This document shows, piece after piece, positions 1-10,270 of a DNA stretch of 35,549 nt. A model generated the notes under the pieces. That model was not told where the DNA came from. It worked only from the letters and a program-made list of their open reading frames with translations, and searched no databases. The position numbers and the translations under genes are program-made. The first letter of the stretch is position 1; the number at the start of each line of letters is the position of its first letter. This DNA comes from Mesostigma viride (taxonomy: Eukaryota > Streptophyta > Mesostigmatophyceae > Mesostigmatales > Mesostigmataceae): the NCBI GenBank assembly GCA_009746045.1, contig RPFO01000050.1:5585728-5621276 (forward strand). Direction: 5' to 3'.

Positions 1-340
1 GTGCGTGTGTGCGTGTGTGCGTGTGTGCATGTGTGCATGTGTGTATGCGTGCGTGTGTGCATGTGTGTATGTGTGCATGTGTGTATGCGTGCGTGTGTGC
101 ATGTGTGCATGTGTGCGTGTGTGCATGTGTGTGTGTGTGCATGTGTGCGTGTGTGCATGTGTGCGTGTGTGCAAGTGTGTATGTGTGCATGTGTGTATGT
201 GTGCGTGTGTGCGTGTGTGCATGTGTGCATGTGTGCGTGTGTGCATGTGTGTATGTGTGCATGTGTGTATGCGTGCGTGTGTGCATGTGTGTGTGAACAT
301 TTATGTGCATGTGTATGTATGTGGGCGTGTGTGTGTGCTG
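1..340. repeat. GTGTGTGCAT/GTGTGTGCGT microsatellite
   Basis: About 340 bases of alternating purine-pyrimidine repeat made of GTGTGTGC followed by AT or GT, with occasional AT and A variants. It runs off the left edge, so its full length is unknown. All three forward frames stay open only because of the repeat; none is a gene. Long alternating GT/GC runs can adopt Z-DNA, which is general knowledge and not shown here. Confidence 0.95.
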
Positions 341-1380
341 GGGGGTAGGATGGATAGGGAAAAGAAAGAGTGAAAAATGCAAGGTGTGGGGGAGTTAAAT
401 GTTTCACCTCGCGGCAAAAGTCGTTGTGCCTGCCGCGTGTATTGACAAGCAGCTGTGGGCACGGTTGCAGCAAGTGAGTACACGCCAAGGGCCTACACGG
501 TTCATGCAATAGCACACAGCCAGTGGGACGAAACATCTGCACATATTACTTGGGTTCATCTATTTTGCACATTACCTGCTTGGGTTCATCAACTGAATTC
601 TGCACCTTACACTTGCATGGCTCATGGTTTCAATCGCTGCTCAATTGACGGAAAATGAACAGGCAATCAACATTCAGATATGTTAATCCTGAAAAGTGAC
701 CTTCCACGTACACCAGGAGAATGAAGGTCGATGCTGCTGTGACGCATGAGCCTAATCCACGTGCTCTCGGAGGTCTCCACCTCGGCAGGAGCACCTGCAG
801 GCGTCGTGGCTCGCTTACCTCAAGCAATATGCGCGTGCTGAAAGCTACCGGGGTCTAGGCAGAGTTACATTATCTGCCCGGAAAAAGCACCTCTTAAACC
901 TTTCTCGGCAACGAAGCTCTGAGCAGCGCTATATTGTCGTGGCCGGACTTCATTGTCGCCATTAAAATGTCAAAAGCTGTTCGATTCATCCAAGGAAAAT
1001 GCGTGCATGGTAGACAGATCATGAGATGCCCGGGCGTATAGACATGACAAGCAACTGCTTAGATGGCGCTCATCGCGTCCCCTCCTCGCTTCCCTCGACT
1101 CAGTTCGTTAAGGCGCCTAATCCAATGTATGGCATAGGCCGCTGTGATCTGGCCGCGCACCTCGGCCTCAAGAACATCTTCTTGCGTCTTAAACATCAGC
1201 GCCGGAGGCGGCGGCTCAGCCATTGCAAGGCTTAAAAATCACAGCGATGCCAGATGGTTATGGCGTGTAATGCTGGGCGACGGGGTGCAGTTTTCACTTC
1301 AAGTAGGGTCAAGCACGTGCCACGATGCACACAAAAAGGCGGGAACTTGTTCGCCGCCGTTGGATCGGAACTGAATGTGG
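341..1380. other. No recognisable gene
   Basis: Mixed-composition sequence. Open frames are short (under 80 codons), overlap on both strands and show no familiar domain, repeat or convincing splice pattern. Confidence 0.5.
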
Positions 1381-1390
1381 AAACCCCGTC

Positions 1391-1500
1391 CCGACTAATT
1401 CACCGCTAATTCATTCTAATTCGCCGCGCCGAATTAGACCTCGAGCCTGGAACTGCGGTCCGGACGAATCCGAGTCCTCCTAATTCGCACTAATTCGTCA
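1391..1500. repeat. CTAATTC repeat cluster with inverted repeat
   Basis: CTAATTC(G) occurs five times in about 100 bases. Positions 1414-1422 (TCTAATTCG) and 1429-1437 (CGAATTAGA) are a perfect 9-bp inverted repeat with a 6-base GC spacer. It may be a transposon end or a binding-site cluster. No partner copy was found elsewhere in the window. Confidence 0.5.
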
Positions 1501-1509
1501 CCATATGTG

Positions 1510-2370
1510 GAAAGGCTCTAAGCTGTGGTGAGGCAATTTGTGGAAGCCCTCAGCCTTTTGTAGAAGGCGATTTCATTAATTGATACTGCCAGCTTTCGGT
1601 ATATATTCGGTCTAAAGTTGTAGTTTCGCAGAGAGTGAAGCTCTCGCTAGTCTTTTCTTCGCCATATCAGTCCGCTTCGCCTAGGTTGGTCGTTGCGGCC
1701 TGGCTTGCACTTTAACCGATTGGCGGTGGCAGTCTCCGCTTGACCTTGATTAGGGCGAAGCCTATGTTGCCCGCTACCCGGTCAATACGGGAGAGTAGCT
1801 TGTAGTTGTCGGCGATAGCTGCGCAGTTGTCTGCTTTGCTGGTGAGCAGTTCGCGGCGAGCCTTTCGTGACATTGGCTCCGAGTCACCGAGTGTAAACAG
1901 CCTTGCAGCCATACAGCAAAGAGGTTGATCACAGGCATACATGCAGGTGGACGACCACCGGCGCCTTTTGTGACGTTCAGCTGTCAGTTAGATGGCGTGC
2001 GCCTCCGTATAACCAGGAGCTCAAGGGTGTATCCCGGAGTGTCAGTTGTAATTAGCAATCATGGTCCACTTGAACTCAGACATCCTGCTTCGTCACAACC
2101 GGTTGATAGCACATTCATTTCATGGCTTACACGGTAAGGGTTTCGAGCAGCGATCATGTGCTGGCTGGTCGCACCAAGTTGAATGCTGTTGTTGGTGCGG
2201 AGGCCGAATAAGAATTTTTTGTGTGTGCCTAGTGCACTGGTGACGTCCATGACGTGTGCGGTCATCTTCCAGAACTTCTTTGATTGGGGTGCAGAGATTC
2301 ATCAATTAGTAAAGGATTGATGGCGTGCGTGCCATGCAAGCAGTAGCTTACCAACGAATCACAGCATGCA
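1510..2370. other. No recognisable gene
   Basis: No supported coding region. Overlapping ORFs of 60-76 codons on both strands look like chance, and no known domain or repeat was seen. Confidence 0.45.
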
Positions 2371-2374
2371 AGTC

Positions 2375-2397
2375 GCGCCCCCCCCCCAAAGGGGCGC
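2375..2397. repeat. GC-rich hairpin
   Basis: GCGCCCC at 2375-2381 pairs perfectly with GGGGCGC at 2391-2397 around a C-run and AAA. It lies just upstream of the foldback element at 2440-2612. Function unknown. Confidence 0.55.
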
Positions 2398-2439
2398 ACG
2401 GCGCGGATCACACTCAATCTGAGTAAGCAAGTTCACTGA

Positions 2440-2612
2440 GAGACAACTAGGTTGTGGACAACCGACTTAGGGGACGCAACAGGGCCGGCAAGGCCCCGGT
2501 TAGAGACGTGGGTAGACGACCCGTAGGGAATGGTAGGTTGACGGTTAGAGAGGACCAGTAGAAGTTTGCTGGCCCTGTTTTGTCCACAAGTTGTCAACAA
2601 CCTAGTTGTCTC
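2440..2612. mobile_element. 173-bp foldback/MITE-like element
   Basis: The ends are inverted repeats: GAGACAACTAGGTTGTGGAC... at 2440-2462 matches the reverse complement of 2590-2612 with one mismatch in 23. The pairing continues inward: ACAGGGCCGGCAA near 2478 matches TTGCTGGCCCTGT near 2568 with one mismatch. Most of the element can therefore fold into one long imperfect hairpin, as in MITE or foldback elements. There is no ORF of note and no clear target-site duplication, so the superfamily is unassigned. Confidence 0.65.
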
Positions 2613-2635
2613 ACCCATGCTTAATTCATTCATTA

Positions 2636-2700
2636 ATTAAACACCTGATCCCGTTGGGGAGTTAGGGAGTACTAACCCCGATGAATGGATGGATGGACAA
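2636..2700 (-). mobile_element. Retroelement 3' tail fragment (D/B type)
   Basis: Read on the minus strand, this is CATCGGGGTTAGTACTCC, then CTCCCCAACGGGAT, then a TTAATTAATG tail. It is a short relative of the 3' ends at 3040-3105 and 27865-27921, with the CAAC-loop hairpin slightly decayed. No coding sequence accompanies it. Confidence 0.6.
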
Positions 2701-3040
2701 ACAATCTTACCGGTCCTATTGTTAAGTGAGATAACTATTCCTGGAGGCATGGCGATCCAACGTCGTGGAATGACTAGGGTAGTTGTCTGAGAGGACAGAC
2801 GTGAACACCGCGGGAGCGGCGTGGCTATCTGTAGGAAGACCTGCATGAAGGGAGACAGATGGTAACAAACAAAAAGTTTATAGAAAAAGTCCAATTAGAA
2901 TAGACCAGTAGGATTGTGTGCACCCATCCATCCATTCTGAGGACTTATGCTCACATAATGCTGTTACGTGTTAAATTGATTGCTTAATCCATCCATCTAA
3001 TTAATTAATCCATTTAATGTTTTGATTTAATTTAATTTAA
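2701..3040. other. No recognisable gene
   Basis: AT-rich sequence with repeated ATCCATCCA and TTAATT-like motifs between two retroelement tails. An 85-codon minus-strand ORF here has no recognisable features. Confidence 0.4.
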
Positions 3041-3105
3041 TCCATCAATCAGGGTTAATGCTCCTTGATTTCCCAAAGGGAGCACGAGTTAAATTAATGA
3101 ATTAT
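3041..3105 (+). mobile_element. Retroelement 3' tail fragment (D/B type)
   Basis: CAGGGTTAATGCTCC is followed by a decayed hairpin (TCCCAAAGGGA at about 3071-3081) and GCACGAGTTAAATTAATG. It is a plus-strand counterpart of the tail at 2636-2700. Only the extreme 3' end is present. Confidence 0.6.
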
Positions 3106-3235
3106 AGACAAAGCAAAACTAGGAAGGAAAAAGAAAACATACACACGAAAAAGTAAGAGGTATAAATGAGAAAATATTACAAAAATTAAAAAATGAAAAT
3201 ACTTAAAATAGATAAAAGAAAATGTAAATAATTAA

Positions 3236-3652
3236 TTAATTAATTAATTAATTAAACTCGTGCTCCCGTTGGGGAGTCACGGATCACCGAAGTGCTTTTA
3301 ATCCCTGTGTGTGCACTACATGAGAAAGGGCAGAGACCCCCAGTCTCCTTCATGCCAAAGGCAAGCCACAGCTGCATTCGGGCGCGCTAGCTAAACGGAC
3401 ACGCCAACGATCCGGCAAACTGTGGGTGCAATAAGACCCATGTAAGCGTAGCATAACAAGTATAGCGTGGGCAAGTAATCTGAACATAGCCAGGGCGTAG
3501 CATGGCTGTACTAGGACTAGGCTAAGGCTATGGCTGGTTGTGTGCCGTGCGTTGGCGGCACGTGACTAGGTGTGTTGGCACAGCTAGGCAAACATTCTAG
3601 GCATGGCTGCCTCAGCGGCAGTGACTCCAATGGTTACAAGCTAGGGCTATTG
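3236..3652 (-). mobile_element. LINE family B, 3' untranslated region
   Basis: On the minus strand this follows the ORF1 stop and matches, nearly base for base, the regions at 15838-16262 and 32876-33310. It ends in AGCACTTCGGTGATCC, the CTCCCCAACGGGAG hairpin (3263-3276) and a long TTAATTAATTAA tail. It forms one 5'-truncated copy with the ORF1 piece at 3653-4097. Confidence 0.85.
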
Positions 3653-4097
3653 CTATTCTAGCCCGCTGGGGGCGTCCACATCTTGTGGTTGATCATCAGG
3701 TCCCCTCCCCTCCAGTACACCTTGGGCTTCTGGGGGTCCTGCTAGCTTATGGCGGAGGTATTCCGGCCACAGGTCGCGTCGCTGCTGTTGCTGAGCGGGG
3801 GTTAGGTCGTCATCCAGCGTCCAGGTGAGGTCGTGCAACCGCTTGCGACGAGAGAGGAACCGCTGCTTATCCTCAGGGGAGAGGAAGGTGAGCAGGACTG
3901 GTGGGGGAGCCGCCTTGTCCCGTGAGTGGGGAAGGCGGTGGCACCCACGCAGTTCTACCTCACCTACCAGGCCCATGAGGGTAAGAAGCTGGTTCTTGAG
4001 CTCGTCAGCAATTAAGGGAGGTTGACGTCTCACCTGGCTTCTGGGGGAAGCGACGTAGCACCACTCGGCACTCGCGGCGAGCGCGATCGGTGACCTC
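3653..4097 (-). pseudogene. LINE family B ORF1 fragment (C-terminal RNA-binding part)
   Basis: The minus strand encodes the end of a LINE ORF1 protein. Recognisable pieces are RLPHSRDKAAPPPVLLTF, DKQRFLSRRKRLHDLTWTL and LTPAQQQQRRDLWPEYLRHK, the layout of the RRM-like and C-terminal domains of L1-type ORF1 RNA chaperones. It ends close to the family B stop, but the last residues differ because of a small deletion and frameshift after LRHK (the GPPEAQGVLEG segment). The open frame continues past 4097 only because the copy is joined to an unrelated AT-rich stretch and family E sequence, so the 194-codon ORF there is a chimaera. The copy is 5'-truncated and not functional. Confidence 0.8.
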
Positions 4098-4139
4098 CCG
4101 TTGCGTAAATAATAGTAACAATAATTTTCTCCTTTATAA

Positions 4140-5290
4140 TTGTCTCGGCTTAATAATAATGGTATCCAGCTAGTCCTATGCGTTCTGAGCTTGCGGCATT
4201 TAAGAAACGACAGCTTATCTGCCGGCCATGGATGCACTTGAAGGTGAGGAGAAGGGGAGCCGGGCCAGCCTTACCCCGCGCGCGGGGAAGGCGGACAGCC
4301 GACGTATCCGCAGCTCACCAGTGAGTTGCATGAAGAATGTACTCGCGCTTAAACGCTATGGCAAGAGACTCCGAGTTCTCACCTGCCGGCTGGTCGAAGT
4401 GCTTGACGATTGGACGTTGTGGCTGCGCTGGGTGAGGTCGGCCTCCCGGCGGGAGGTGGAGCGTTCGTTGCTTGAGCTGTTCCGCGATGGTGGAGGCGGT
4501 GGAGGTGGTGTGATGCTTCAGCATGTCTGCCCAGGTCTGGGTGGGGGGAGCATCGTCCGCTGGGCCGGCCAGCAGATGCCGGCTGAGCGGCGATGTCCTT
4601 CACCGCCTGGGCGGTGAGGCCTGCGGTGTTTTGCAAATTGCAGGCACTCGATGGCGATGGCGTTGTCCTTGAGGCGCTGGTCGATGTCGAGGAGCTGGTC
4701 GGCGATGGCGTCGGTGGTTTTGGAGGTGACGGTGGAGGTACGGTCATGGAAAGGTGTCAGAGGGAGCTCAGCAGCCAGCGTGCTGCCCATTGCTCACCAC
4801 ATCGGCGGCAAGGGGGGTCACGTGCAGTGCAAGGGGCTCCGTGAGGATGGATCGAGCGAAATGTGGTTTTGGTGAGGGCGGTGGGGGCGGAGGGCTGGAG
4901 ATCCCAGATCTCGGCCTCGGAACGCCCGAGGACTGAGGGCCCGGCGGAGCAGAGAGTGTAGTGCTGAAGGCGGGGCCGGGCGAGGGGTAACAGTGATTAA
5001 TGTCCGTGCAATGGTTTGAACCACATGCGGGGCGTGGGAGCCTTCCCCTGTGTGGAGGCGATGCTGGCCGTGAAGGTGCCGGCACCGTTCCACAAGCGAG
5101 GCGTGCGAGCCGCGGCCAAAACGCGTCATCCATGAATTGGGTCGGGGTGCGTTGCCAATAGCCATTAGCCGGGAGAGGTGACGTCGAAGTCGACCTCACG
5201 CCAGCGCGAAAGGGACGTAGGGCGACTGCGTTTGGGCTCATGCAGGTGATGCCGAGGGTGAGGCCGCGGGAGGAGCCGAGTAGACCACTA
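4140..5290 (-). pseudogene. LINE family E ORF1 remnant with 5' flank
   Basis: Decayed minus-strand coding sequence with several frameshifts. Pieces in order: a helical N-terminal part (DAIADQLLDIDQRLKDNA, near 4690-4750), TWADMLKHHTTSTASTI (about 4480-4540), and AFKREYILHATHW near 4320. It then continues into ADKLSFLKCRKL near 4190-4215. About 330 bases are shared with the second family E copy at 5465-5840 and the layout matches family B ORF1, so a LINE ORF1 is the best reading. The stretch 4800-5290 is GC-rich and probably belongs to the same element, but nothing there is recognisable by itself. Confidence 0.55.
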
Positions 5291-5377
5291 ACGCTTGGTT
5301 AGTGTCACCGCTGCCTGCGAGGCCGGGAGGCGGAACTGCAGCCGGAGCTGCAGGTACTGAGGCGTGTTTGCCTTGCT

Positions 5378-5407
5378 CAGTTTGGAGGCATCGCAGCCTC
5401 CAAACTG
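5378..5407. repeat. Perfect 12-bp hairpin
   Basis: CAGTTTGGAGGC, six bases (ATCGCA), then GCCTCCAAACTG: a perfect 12-bp stem. It lies between the two family E ORF1 remnants. It could be a structured part of a retroelement UTR; no other copy was seen in the window. Confidence 0.7.
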
Positions 5408-5464
5408 CGACTTGCATCGATGTGCACGTAGCGTTTGCTTGTCATGATATTGCGTATTAGCTTC

Positions 5465-5840
5465 GGGAAAATTATAATATATCAGCATGTCAGCATCTTA
5501 GAAAGACGACGCGGCAGGTCGTCGTCCAGCGTGAAGTGAGTCCTCGAGAGCTTCTTGCGGTTTTTAAGAAACAACAGCTTGTCCGCCATGTACTTAAAGG
5601 TGAGGAGCACGGGTGCCGGGCCAGCCTTACCCCGCGCGCGGGGGAGGCGAACAGCCGACATGTCCAGCTCACCAGTAATGCGCATGGGGGCAAAAATGTT
5701 GCGCTTAAATGCCGCAAGAAGAGTCGTCGAGTCCTCACCTGCCGGCTGGTCGAAGTGCTTGACTAGGATCGACGTTGTGGCTGTGCTGGGTGCGGTCGGC
5801 CTCCTCGCGGAGGTCGAGGGCTTGTTGCGCTGGTTGTCTC
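5465..5840 (-). pseudogene. LINE family E ORF1 remnant, second copy
   Basis: The minus-strand reading contains ARGKAGPAPVLLTFKYMADK, FLKNRKKLSRTHFTLDDDLP and then a stop. This is the same RRM-like pattern as family B ORF1 (PVLLTF...DKQRFL...RRKRLHDL) but clearly divergent, so a different LINE family. It is homologous to 4190-4500. It ends where the LINE A tail at 5845 begins, which suggests LINE A inserted here. Confidence 0.65.
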
Positions 5841-5844
5841 CTTG

Positions 5845-7127
5845 ATTAAATTAAATTAAATTATAACATGACTCCGTTGGGAGATCATGTAGCACATATC
5901 ATTCCCGTGGATGGATGGAGGGGGGGGGCAAAGCCGCGAAACCGAACTAATCTAACTCTAAGCTAATCTACTAGAAAACCCTACTTTATATTCTACTCAG
6001 CAAAGCGCCCCTTCCGCTTGGGGGGGGGGGCTTGCCCACAGGGGCGGGCGTATGAGCCTGGACAATGGTTTTCCACCTCCTCTTGTCCTGCATAGCAGTC
6101 CAAGCAAGAGAGAGGGAGTGAATGCGATTTTCAAACTGCGCTGGGACCACTAGGTCAGCCATCAACTGCTGTGGGTAGGTCATGACATGTTTGCCTACCT
6201 TCTTAGGAATGTCCTTAGGGCCAGGCCAGGTCAGGATATGCCGCGGTCCTGGCTGGCCAAGCCGCTGTGGGCCGGCCAGACCGAGGGTGGTGTCTACCTG
6301 GCTGGTGCGAGCAAGATGTCCTACGAATGCTATCCTACGCTGTCTAATCTCGTCCGAAATGCGAGGCATGCCCTGGTACAAAGATTCTAAAGACCTATGC
6401 GTGTGAAACCCTACATTCAGGGCCTGACGGAGCATCCTGGTTACCGTGCCGTTTAGCTTGGCCGCCAGCGTGTCCGTGAGCGTCCATGCCTCGGCGCCAT
6501 ACGTGAGCACCGTGAGGACCAGGACCTTGAGGAGCATGCGCTTGCGGTGCTCGCCGAGGGCCTTCGAGTGCCAGTAGGTTTTCAGCGAACGATGCCGAGC
6601 CCAAGCCAGGCCGATGCGGGTGTCCACATCGGCGGCGGTGTCAGGAAGCATGCTTCCCAGCAGTTTATAAAGCGATCACGAAACGGGACCTCCGTCCCGT
6701 CTAGCAGCCGTGGTAGCGGCGGGCGACTGGAAGCCCCAATCACCATAGCCTCAGTTTTGACACTAATCTCCAACCCCACCGCCCGCGCCTCCAAGCCCAG
6801 ACAGTCCAGCCAGGTCTGAATGTGCTCGGGGCGCGCGATGAGGGTGGTGTCATCCGCATAAATCAAGTCGGCCAGGCGGTAACCAGGTTTAACCCCGCCG
6901 TGCGCGCTGTCGTTAAGGATGTCCAAGCCAGGCTCGAACCCCTTAAGAGCAGTAAAGCGCGCACGTGCCCGGCGCATGACGTGATCATCGACAATAATGA
7001 ACAGATATGGGGACAGGACACAACCTTGCCACACCCCGTGGTGAAGGGGGGATGGTGGGGTGGTGCCTTCCGCAGTCCGCACTACTGCCTGTGAGCCCTC
7101 ATACAGTCGGCGAATGGCAGCTCCTTG
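5845..7127 (-). mobile_element. LINE family A copy 1 (reverse transcriptase part and 3' end)
   Basis: A 5'-truncated non-LTR retrotransposon on the minus strand. From about 7125 down to 6582 the frame shows AIRRLYEGSQAVVRTAEG, GVWQGCVLSPYLF (RT motif B region) and YADDTTLIARPEH (catalytic motif C), then KTEAMVIG. A frameshift near 6640 moves the reading into a second frame ending about 5988, with RIGLAWARHRSLKTYW, VLTYGAEAWTL, MLRQALNVGF and RRIAFVGHLARTSQV, which is typical of the thumb and C-terminal part of RTE- or CR1-like LINE proteins. The 3' UTR contains the CTCCGTTGGGAG hairpin (5872-5883, minus-strand loop CAAC) and a TTTAATTTAAT tail. The clade is not assigned. It is inactive because of truncation and frameshift. 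Confidence 0.88.
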
Positions 7128-7295
7128 ATAGTGGTGTGCAGGTGCACTTTGTGCACCCAGAGCAGGTGTAGTTTACACCCTACCCTTGCAGGAAGTGGCC
7201 CAGAGTGTATGAAAGCCATATGCCCCTTCGAGATCAGGGATATGTGCCACATGTACTCCCAACGGAGTCACGTTCCTAATTATAATTAATTAATT
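7128..7295 (+). mobile_element. Non-coding retroelement family C (SINE-like), copy 1
   Basis: Starts with GTGCAGGTGCACTTTGTGCACC, contains CCTACCCTTGCAGG, and ends with ATGTGCCACATGTACTCCCAACGGAGTCACGTT and a TTAATTAATT tail. About 150 bases and no ORF. The last 35 bases match the 3' end of LINE A, while the body is unrelated to it. Other copies lie at about 14345-14585, 16575-16690 and 18006-18135. The layout is that of a SINE borrowing the 3' end of a LINE. No clear A and B boxes were found, so it is not shown to be tRNA-derived. Confidence 0.65.
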
Positions 7296-7852
7296 TAATT
7301 AAAAATTAAATTATAACATGACTACGTTGGGAGATCATGTACATAGCACGTAATCCCTTGCTGGATGGATGGAGGTGGGCGAAGCCGCGAAACCAAAAAA
7401 AGCTAACTCTAAGCTAATCTAGAAAACCCTAACTACTCTACTCAGCAAAGTGCCCCTTCCTTTTACGGGGAGGGGGCTTGCCCACATGGGGGCCGGCGTG
7501 TGAGCCTGGCCGACAATCGTCTTCCACCTCTTCTTGTTCTGCGTAGCAGTCCAAGCAAGAGAGAGGGAGTGAATGCGCTGTACAAACGAAGCTGGGACCA
7601 CTAGGTCGGCCAGCAACTGCTGTGGATAGGTCATGGCATGCTTACCCATCTTTCTAGGAATGTCCTTGGGGCCAGGCCAGGTCAGGATATGCCGCCCTGG
7701 TTGGCCAAGCCGCTGGGGGGCGGCCAGACCGAGGTCGGTGTCGACCTGGCTGGTGCAAGCAAGATGTCCTACGAATGCTATCCTACGCTGCCTAATCTCG
7801 TCCGAAATGCGTGGCATACCCTGATACAAAGACTCTGAAGACCTATGTGTGG
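7296..7852 (-). mobile_element. LINE family A copy 2 (C-terminal part and 3' end)
   Basis: A minus-strand copy truncated further than copy 1. The protein begins in the C-terminal domain (MYQGMPRISDEIRQRRIAF, then LACTSQVDTDLGL) and runs to a stop near 7419. It has the same 3' UTR, with the hairpin mutated to CTACGTTGGGAG at about 7322-7333. Its tail abuts the tail of the plus-strand family C copy, a tail-to-tail join. Confidence 0.85.
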
Positions 7853-8500
7853 AAAAGCATATTATTCATTATACAAACCACAAGAGAATAGGGAACATAT
7901 TTTTCAACCGAAAACCAGGGCAGGCAGGAAACTTGCCCCTGAAGAAAACTCAACAAACAGGTGGAGTTGATGACGATGAATACTGTTGCAAGACTGGAAA
8001 ACCGCAAAGTATGGGCACACAGCATCGATGCTTGAAAAAAAAATATCATATCGTAAAATGCCCAGCCTCTCACACCTGCGCCCTTGGTACACATGTAAAT
8101 GGTATGAACTTACAACCTGGATTCTCCAGATTTCTGGCCTGCACTAATTGATACAGCGCGCCGAATACCTCAGCCATGGTATGCAATAGACCACCGGCCC
8201 CTATGCAGCGCCATAATGACCGATGCATCCTCTACACAGACACACACACACCAACAATCCATCGGCGCAAAACCCACACAGCGTTAGGGGGCGACCCGCC
8301 ATCCAAACATATACCCCATTTCCCCCCTCTTGACTCAAGCATGCCCCCCCATCGCTGACGGCCGAACGGGACCACATGCCAAACTAATTAGACTAATTGC
8401 TCAACGACAGTCTACGAGACAAGATAGGCATTTCAGCTTAAGTTGGCGCAGTCGCTGGGTAAACGCTGTGTTTCACATCCGCGATGGTGATCTTTAGATC
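7853..8500. other. No recognisable gene
   Basis: Open frames of up to 100 codons on both strands overlap one another and show no domain, repeat or codon pattern that supports coding. No repeat copies from elsewhere in the window were found here. Confidence 0.45.
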
Positions 8501-8828
8501 ATGTGGGGGTATAGGCAGTGCAGCGGTTCGTGTAGGCCGTGTCAAGGTTACAATGGGCCCTTTGTATGCGAGCAGACACGCTGAGAAAGAGCGCCAGCAA
8601 TGGGCAATGCCAGCTGGCCCTGCCGCTTAATGCGTCACGCCGGGATGGAAGGGTCACTTTGCCACGTTTTAGCCAGCTATCCACGAGCAATGCATGGAGG
8701 CCACCAGCTCCTCCAGCCGTCAGCGTCTCATTTTCCAGCCACCACCACAGCTCCCCTAGCCACCAGCGAAGCGTCCCCCCGCCCTCAGCGCAGCTCTCCC
8801 CGTCCAACAGCGCATCTCTCCCCAGCCA

Positions 8829-9898
8829 TCAGCGCAGCTCCTCTGGCCCTGGCCGCGCGGGGAACGTGCTTGGGTGTGCACTTCTGGCATCTGCCCCCGG
8901 ATGTGCCCTCTCGTCCGACTTCCTGCGCATCTCCTCCAGCTTCCTGTCGATCTCGCTGCGCTGCTTCTGCATGTACTCCGACGGCCGGCGGAAGTCCTGC
9001 GAGGCCTCCAGTATGTTGTTGCGGCCCCATTCCGCACCTGTGCCACTAGCCGCGCCCCGTGGGCTGCCGCCCGCCCCCTCACGCCCAGTTCCCCCCGGCG
9101 CACCCCCCCCCCCGTCACCCCCAAACCCCTCCTTAGCAGCCCCTCCTCCCATGGCCAGCCCCTGCTGCGAGAGAATTTGCTCCTGCAGCTGCCTCACCGC
9201 GTCATCCGTGAGCAGGATGATGTGGCCCGGGATCCTCCGATCAAGACCGGGCTGACTCGACCCACCCCTGGCCACATCCCCCCCACTTGCGGCCTCCTCG
9301 CCATCCGCCCAGCTCGTGGTCGGCTCGGCGCCCGCGTCCCCTACCTTGCGCTCGCGCGCACGTGCCGAGGGATACTCCTGCAGGTACTGCGCCAGCTGTC
9401 CCTTTAACCGCGCCTCTGCGTCGTCGAGCGTGTCCTCTAGCCCGCCCGATGACCCGCCGCCGCTGACATCGCCACCATAATTACTGTCACCGCCAGAAAA
9501 ATTGTTAGCGTCCCCATGACCCGTCCCCACCCCGCCCTCACCGCTCTCCCTGCCCCCACGAACATCCCCCTCCCGCCCTAGGCCCCGCCCATCCCGGCCC
9601 GCATGCCGCGCGTGGTGGTGGTCGTGCCCCGCGTGGGCATGCGCGTGGGAGGGGGCATCCCCCATCCCCACCCCCTGTCGTGCCCCCGCCCCCGCCCCCT
9701 TGACCCACGCGGTCTCCCCCGGTGGATGCTCATGCTCGCGCCCTAACACCCGCGCGCCGGCACCATGCGCGCTCTCATGCACCAGCTCCGCAAACTTGCT
9801 CTCAAAATAGGCAACGCGGTCCACCGGGTTGGTAGAGCGGGGGCGGCCGGCGGCACTAGTAGATGTGGGGTTGGCGCCCGCGGTACCGTGGGACATGC
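8829..9898 (-). CDS. Exon of an unidentified Gly/Asp/His-rich protein with coiled-coil segments
   Basis: The exon starts at a clear acceptor (CCACTCCACAG before 9898) and stops at TGA (8829-8831), about 355 codons. An ATG at 9894-9896 could be the true start, with a 5' UTR intron upstream; otherwise earlier exons exist. The protein begins [19 protein letters not shown] and [20 protein letters not shown]. It then has a low-complexity Gly-rich stretch with a His cluster ([15 protein letters not shown]), followed by helical segments [32 protein letters not shown] and [20 protein letters not shown]. No family is recognised. Upstream, the frame stays open across (CCAA)n only because that repeat reads PTNQ; it is treated here as intron. 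A TGTAA lies about 280 bases past the stop. The helical, hydrophilic composition suggests a structural or adaptor protein, which is inference. Confidence 0.6.
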
Positions 9899-9907
9899 CT
9901 GTGGAGT

Positions 9908-10270
9908 GGTTGGTTGGTTGGTTGGTTGGTTGGTTGGTTGGTTGGTTGGTTGGTTGGTTGGTTGGTTGGTTGGTTGGTTGGTTGGTTGGTTGGTTGGTTG
10001 GTTGGTTGGTTGGTTGGTTGGTTGGTTGGTTGGTTGGTTGGTTGGTTGGTTGGTTGGTTGGTTGGTTGGTTGGTTGGTTGGTTGGTTGGTTGGTTGGTTG
10101 GTTGGTTGGTGGGTGGGTGGGCGGGCGGGTGGGTGGGTGGGTGGGTAAGTGGGTGGGTAAGTGGGTGGGTAAGTGGTTGGTTGGTTGGTTGGTTGGTTGG
10201 TTGGTTGGTTGGTTGGTTGGTTGGTTGGTTGGTGTGTGTGTGTGGGCGGGCGGGTGGGTGGGTGGGCCGG
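9908..10270. repeat. (GGTT)n microsatellite with GGGT interruption
   Basis: About 50 uninterrupted GGTT units (9908-10110), then GGGT/GGGC variants with GTAAGTGG steps (10110-10174), then about 14 more GGTT units (10175-10232) and a GT/GGGC patch. On the minus strand it sits immediately upstream of the splice acceptor of the 8829-9898 exon, so it is probably intronic. GGTT runs can form two-layer G-quadruplexes on the plus strand; this is general knowledge. Confidence 0.95.

Noticed and set aside
1-373. Cys/Val-rich ORFs in the GTGTGTGC repeat
   Set aside because: By-product of the microsatellite; no start context or flanking gene.
3653-4237. A single 194-codon gene on the minus strand
   Set aside because: It is a chimaeric frame across the join of LINE B ORF1, an AT-rich stretch and LINE E ORF1.
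8539-9255. Plus-strand 238-codon Ser/Pro-rich ORF
   Set aside because: Antisense shadow of the GC-rich minus-strand exon 8829-9898, which has the better coding pattern and acceptor.
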